Source: Bacteroidia bacterium (GTDB taxonomy: Bacteria > Bacteroidota > Bacteroidia > Bacteroidales > VadinHA17). From it: a DNA stretch of 9,441 bases. The notes beneath the pieces were generated by a model. It had not been told where the DNA came from. It made no database searches and saw only the letters and a program-made list of their open reading frames with translations. The DNA lies in contig JAPLEC010000106.1 of NCBI GenBank assembly GCA_026391515.1, forward strand, positions 1 through 9,441, written 5' to 3'. Below, piece by piece: positions 6,058 to 9,441 of this stretch. The translations under genes and the position numbers were made by a program. Positions within the stretch are counted from its first letter, which is position 1. Each line of letters starts with the position of its first letter.

Positions 6058-8181
6058 ATGAATACGAAAATCTCTAGAGTCAAAAATCAGCTTCTCAGCA
6101 AATCAGCTTATCTGCTCATCTTGCTGCTCATCAGTTCATCTGCATTTGCTCAAACTCCTAATAAGATGAGCTATCAGGCAGTAATAAGAAATGCAGCCGG
6201 TGAACTGATGAAAAACAGCACTATTGGTTTGCAGATACAAATATTGCAAACATCGGAATTTGGAGCTGCTGTTTATGTTGAAACCCATACACCGACAACA
6301 AATGTCAACGGACTTGTAAACATTGAAATAGGCAACGGATCGGTTGTGTTAGGGACTTTCAGTGGCATAAACTGGGCTGCAGGACCCTATTATGTTAAAA
6401 CTGAAACCGATATCACAGGAGGCACCAGCTATTCTATTACCGGGGTAAGCCAGATACTAAGTGTGCCTTATGCACTCCATGCGAAAACAGTTGCCAATTA
6501 TTCTGAAACTGACCCAGTTTTTGATGTATCTGCTGCGAAAGGAATTACTTCCACAAATATATTAAACTGGAATGCAGCTTATGGATGGGGAAATCATGCT
6601 TCGGCTGGATACTTAACTTCGCAGATATCTCATGCTGATGTAGTTGTAGATGGAGATTTTACTACAAATGGCATTTTGAAAAGAACATCTGCCGGGGTAT
6701 ATGGCATAGTAACTGACAATTCAGCCAACTGGAATACATCATATAGTTGGGGAAACCATTCTGGACTCTATAAACCTATTGGATACATTCCATCATGGAC
6801 AGAAATTTCAGGGAAACCTTCTACCCTTTCTGGCTTTGGAATAACTGACGCTATGAGTACATCTCATGCTGCGAATATTATAACTTCATCTAATATTAGT
6901 AACTGGAATTCTGCGTATGGATGGGGAGATCATGCAACTGCAGGCTATGTCCCAAGTTCCAGAACTATTACAATCAATGGGAATACATTAAACCTGTCTG
7001 CCAATAATACTTGGAATGTCGGGACGGTCACTTCAGTTGGTATGACTTTACCAGGCATATTCACTGTCTCTGGATCGCCGGTGACATCCATCGGAACATT
7101 AACGGCTTCTCTGGCTTCACAGACCGCTAACCTGATTTTTGCATCGCCAAACGGTACTGCAGGTTCTCCGGTTTTTAGAACTCTGGCAAATACTGATATT
7201 CCCAACCTTGACTGGGGTAAGATTACAACAGGAAAACCCACAACTCTGGCAGGTTATGGAATCACAGATGCAATGAGCACTTCTCATGCAGCTTATAGTA
7301 TTACTGTTGCCAATATCTCAAACTGGACCAGTGCTTTTAACTGGGGCGACCATGCAATTGCCGGGTATGCAAAATATCCTACGCAGACTGGGAATGGTGG
7401 TAAATACCTGACAACCAATGGGACAACCACTTCCTGGACTACACTTGCTGCTGTCGCCGTAACCGGCAGTTATAATGACCTTACAAATAAACCAGCGTTC
7501 GATGGTACCTTTGCAAGTCTCACAGACAAACCAACTACAGTCAGCGGTTATGGCATTACTGATGCCATGACGACTACCCATCCGGCAAACACTGTCACTT
7601 CAACCCTTATGACTAACTGGAATACTTCCTATGGCTGGGGGAATCATGCAACTGCAGGTTATCAACCATTAATAACAGCGGGAACAGTTGATCAGTACTG
7701 GAGGGGAGATAAGACCTGGCAGGCACTTGATAAAGCATCAGTAGGTCTGGCTAATGTCGAAAATGTGCAATTATCAACATGGGCCGGTTCTTCACATTTA
7801 ACCACTTTGGGAACAATTACTTCAGGTACATGGAATGCAGGAGCTATTAATTCAAATGGCTCAATAACTGCAAATGCATTTGTTAAAACAGGAGGTACCT
7901 CATCTCAATTCCTTAAAGCAGACGGCAGTGTTGATGCTAATACTTATATTACGTCAATCACGGATGTTGCAGACGAATTTACTGCTAATACAGCACAGAC
8001 AGGTTTTACCTTATCCCAGATTCCTTTAATGAACAGCAAGGTAAAAATGTATATTAATGGAGTCAGAATAAGTAATTCGGCTTATAGTATTTCTGGTAAG
8101 ACATTAACTTATTTCGCAGCAAATAACGGTTCCTATATATTAGTTGCAGGTGACAGAATTCAGTTTGACTATTCCTATTAA
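6058..8181 (+). CDS. Modular surface protein with phage tail-fibre-like repeats
   Basis: A 707-residue exported protein. Residues 1-31 are a signal peptide ending SSAFA before Gln32. Residues 35-143 are a domain typical of Bacteroidota surface proteins (MSYQAVIRNAAGELMKN, NVNGLVNIEIGNG, SVPYALHAKT). The long middle is built of fibre-like modules: NWNxxYxWGxH motifs at residues 170, 224, 282, 422 and 520, and GKP/DKP...GITDAM motifs at 252, 392 and 490. Pieces such as IFASPNGTAGSP, ANTDIPNLDW, VGLANVENVQLSTWAG and LGTITSGTWNAGAI resemble collar and fibre segments of phage tail proteins. Residues about 638-707 form a knob-like end (FTLSQIP, VKMYINGVRI, AGDRIQFDYSY). A role as an elongated adhesin or fibre is inferred. 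It lacks its own T9SS tail. It is separated by 32 bp from the T9SS-tailed gene and 13 bp from the FISUMP gene. Confidence 0.85.
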   Translation: MNTKISRVKNQLLSKSAYLLILLLISSSAFAQTPNKMSYQAVIRNAAGELMKNSTIGLQIQILQTSEFGAAVYVETHTPTTNVNGLVNIEIGNGSVVLGTFSGINWAAGPYYVKTETDITGGTSYSITGVSQILSVPYALHAKTVANYSETDPVFDVSAAKGITSTNILNWNAAYGWGNHASAGYLTSQISHADVVVDGDFTTNGILKRTSAGVYGIVTDNSANWNTSYSWGNHSGLYKPIGYIPSWTEISGKPSTLSGFGITDAMSTSHAANIITSSNISNWNSAYGWGDHATAGYVPSSRTITINGNTLNLSANNTWNVGTVTSVGMTLPGIFTVSGSPVTSIGTLTASLASQTANLIFASPNGTAGSPVFRTLANTDIPNLDWGKITTGKPTTLAGYGITDAMSTSHAAYSITVANISNWTSAFNWGDHAIAGYAKYPTQTGNGGKYLTTNGTTTSWTTLAAVAVTGSYNDLTNKPAFDGTFASLTDKPTTVSGYGITDAMTTTHPANTVTSTLMTNWNTSYGWGNHATAGYQPLITAGTVDQYWRGDKTWQALDKASVGLANVENVQLSTWAGSSHLTTLGTITSGTWNAGAINSNGSITANAFVKTGGTSSQFLKADGSVDANTYITSITDVADEFTANTAQTGFTLSQIPLMNSKVKMYINGVRISNSAYSISGKTLTYFAANNGSYILVAGDRIQFDYSY
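6811..7662 (+). repeat. Dispersed 46-residue GKP-WGNH modules
   Basis: Three modules start at 6811, 7231 and 7525. In each the GKP/DKP motif is followed exactly 90 bp later by a NWNxxYxWGxH motif (6901, 7321 and 7615), so the unit is 138 bp or 46 residues. The modules are separated by different linkers. Two further NWN...WGNH motifs at 6565 and 6727 have diverged or lost the first half. The DNA copies differ at many third positions, so they are older than the TPR duplications. Confidence 0.8.
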
Positions 8182-8194
8182 TTAGATTTTTAAT

Positions 8195-9334
8195 ATGATG
8201 AAAATACTTCAATTACTGTCACTTTCTGTAATTATCTGCGTAAATCTATCCGGACAGGGAGTAACCAAAAATGGTCAGAATTCAATTTCAGGATCAAATT
8301 TTGTGAATAAACACGGCAAAATTGTCAATGTCCCGGCACTTACGATATATGGTCAGGAGCTTTTCCTTGCGACTGTTTCAACAACTCAGGTTACCTCAAT
8401 AACAAACAATTCTGCAATCAGCGGCGGTAATATCACTAGTGATGGAGGATCAACTATAAATTCCCGAGGTGTTTGCTGGAACACATCGGTAAATCCAACA
8501 ATCGCAAACAACAAAACTACGGACGGTAGCGGTACGGGCACCTTTACGAGCTATCTAACTGGATTAGCATCCGGAACAAAATATTATGTCAGGGCTTATA
8601 CAACAAATAGTGCAGGTACTGCTTATGGTGATGAGTTGAATTTTACGACTGAAAGCAATACAGGCACTTTTATTGACACACGGGATGGGAATAGTTACAA
8701 TTGGGTGAGAATAGGAGATCAGATTTGGATGTCGGAAAACCTGGCCTGGTTGCCAGCAGTCAGTCCACGGACAGGTGGTTCTTTAATTGATGAATACTAC
8801 TATGTTTATAATTATAATGGAACCGATGTAGAAACAGCCAAAGCTACAGCAAACTACCTGGCATTCGGCGTATTATACAATTGGACGGCAGCCATGGATA
8901 GTACGGCTAGCAGCAATGCCAATCCCAGCGGGATTCAGGGTGCCTGTCCCACAGGCTGGCATCTGCCCAGTAATGCAGAATGGACAATTTTAAAAGATTA
9001 CCTGATCAACAACGGCTATGGATATGAGGGGAGCGGGGATGATATAGCGAAGTCATTAGCTTCTCCAAACTACTGGAATACATCTGCTACCTCAGGCACT
9101 CCGGGAAATGATCCTGCCAGCAACAACAGCAGCGGATTTACAGTTCTCCCTGCAGGTGACCGTACCAGCGGTCAAATATTCTCCGGTCTATACTCAGGAG
9201 GTGAATTTTGGTCTGCTACAGAGTCCTCTTCTTCCAACGCTTATTACATGGGGGTGTATAGCTCTAATCCGAGTTTCTTGCGTTTAGTATCAGGCAAGTT
9301 GTATGGATACAGCGTTAGATGTGTAAAGGATTGA
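8195..9334 (+). CDS. Exported FN3-like and FISUMP domain protein
   Basis: A 379-residue protein. Residues 1-20 are a signal peptide (ILQLLSLSVIICV, cleavage near SGQG); the cysteine is not in a good lipobox, so a lipoprotein is unlikely. Residues 23-52 are a short linker with SNFVNKHGKIVNVPALTIYG. Residues about 61-152 are a fibronectin type III-like domain (SRGVCWNTSVNPTI, LASGTKYYVRAYTTNSAGTA). Residues about 158-379 are a Fibrobacter succinogenes major paralogous domain (FISUMP, TIGR02145): DTRDGNSYNWVRIGDQIWMS, LYNWTAAM, CPTGWHLPSNAEWTIL, EFWSATESSS and GYSVRCVKD. FISUMP proteins are surface or secreted proteins of unknown biochemical role, often in families. There is no T9SS tail. It is third in the unit, 13 bp after the fibre-like gene. 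ATG at 8195 and 8198 are both possible starts. Confidence 0.9.
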   Translation: MMKILQLLSLSVIICVNLSGQGVTKNGQNSISGSNFVNKHGKIVNVPALTIYGQELFLATVSTTQVTSITNNSAISGGNITSDGGSTINSRGVCWNTSVNPTIANNKTTDGSGTGTFTSYLTGLASGTKYYVRAYTTNSAGTAYGDELNFTTESNTGTFIDTRDGNSYNWVRIGDQIWMSENLAWLPAVSPRTGGSLIDEYYYVYNYNGTDVETAKATANYLAFGVLYNWTAAMDSTASSNANPSGIQGACPTGWHLPSNAEWTILKDYLINNGYGYEGSGDDIAKSLASPNYWNTSATSGTPGNDPASNNSSGFTVLPAGDRTSGQIFSGLYSGGEFWSATESSSSNAYYMGVYSSNPSFLRLVSGKLYGYSVRCVKD

Positions 9335-9441
9335 TATGCCCCAAAGGAACCTTAATTGCATATACTACATGGGATGAAGAATTTAAAGAATTTTTTATGC
9401 CTTTCCCGGGGGAGATTAATCCACATCTAAATGCAAATATG
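9319..9441 (+). other. Short open frame running off the window end
   Basis: From an ATG at 9319 a frame stays open to the end of the window, 41 codons, overlapping the end of the FISUMP gene by 16 bp in another frame. It reads MCKGLICPKGTLIAYTTWDE and then an aromatic, acidic stretch. PKGTLIAYTT resembles the segment after the p20 core of caspase-like peptidases, but what follows does not fit. It could be the start of a gene, a remnant, or chance. No terminator is seen after 9334. Confidence 0.15.

Noticed and set aside
6945..7581. Minus-strand open frames of 87 and 98 codons
   Set aside because: They lie fully inside the fibre-like gene, lack recognisable domains, and are explained by its repetitive, low-stop codon content.
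6058..8181. Prophage
   Set aside because: Fibre-like modules are the only phage-like trait; the protein has a Sec signal peptide and no capsid, portal, terminase or lysis genes are in the window.

Overview
The window looks like a chromosome segment from a Bacteroidota bacterium. The evidence is a MacB-type permease of the split-subunit kind, a C-terminal type IX secretion (T9SS) sorting domain, a FISUMP-domain protein, two promoters of the Bacteroidota form (TTTG, about 20 nt, TAnnTTTG), and A-rich leaders without a clear Shine-Dalgarno sequence. All convincing genes lie on the plus strand.

Layout. (1) Positions 1-1037 hold the 3' part of a MacB/FtsX-type ABC transporter permease whose start lies outside the window. 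(2) Positions 1038-1424 are a 387-bp gap. It contains a short minus-strand coding remnant, an inverted repeat, a good Rho-independent terminator, a promoter, and a near-perfect 20-bp palindrome just before the next start codon. (3) Positions 1425-4337 encode a 970-residue protein with a signal peptide, an array of about eight 42-residue TPR units and a C-terminal CHAT (caspase-like) protease domain with both catalytic residues present. (4) Positions 4490-5408 hold two closely spaced genes for small proteins without signal peptides and of unknown function. A hairpin follows them. (5) Positions 5537-9334 form a tight three-gene unit of exported proteins: a small T9SS-tailed protein, a 707-residue modular protein resembling phage tail fibres, and an FN3-like plus FISUMP protein. 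The last 100 bases hold only a short open frame that runs off the edge.

How the parts may work together (inference). The promoters of the CHAT gene and of the surface-protein operon are nearly the same sequence, so a secreted caspase-like protease and a set of surface proteins may be expressed together. The two small cytosolic proteins lie between them and could be regulators, substrates or protective partners of the protease, but nothing in their sequences proves this. The region from the CHAT gene through the two small genes reads as visibly more AT-rich than the permease on one side and the surface operon on the other, which suggests an accessory insertion.
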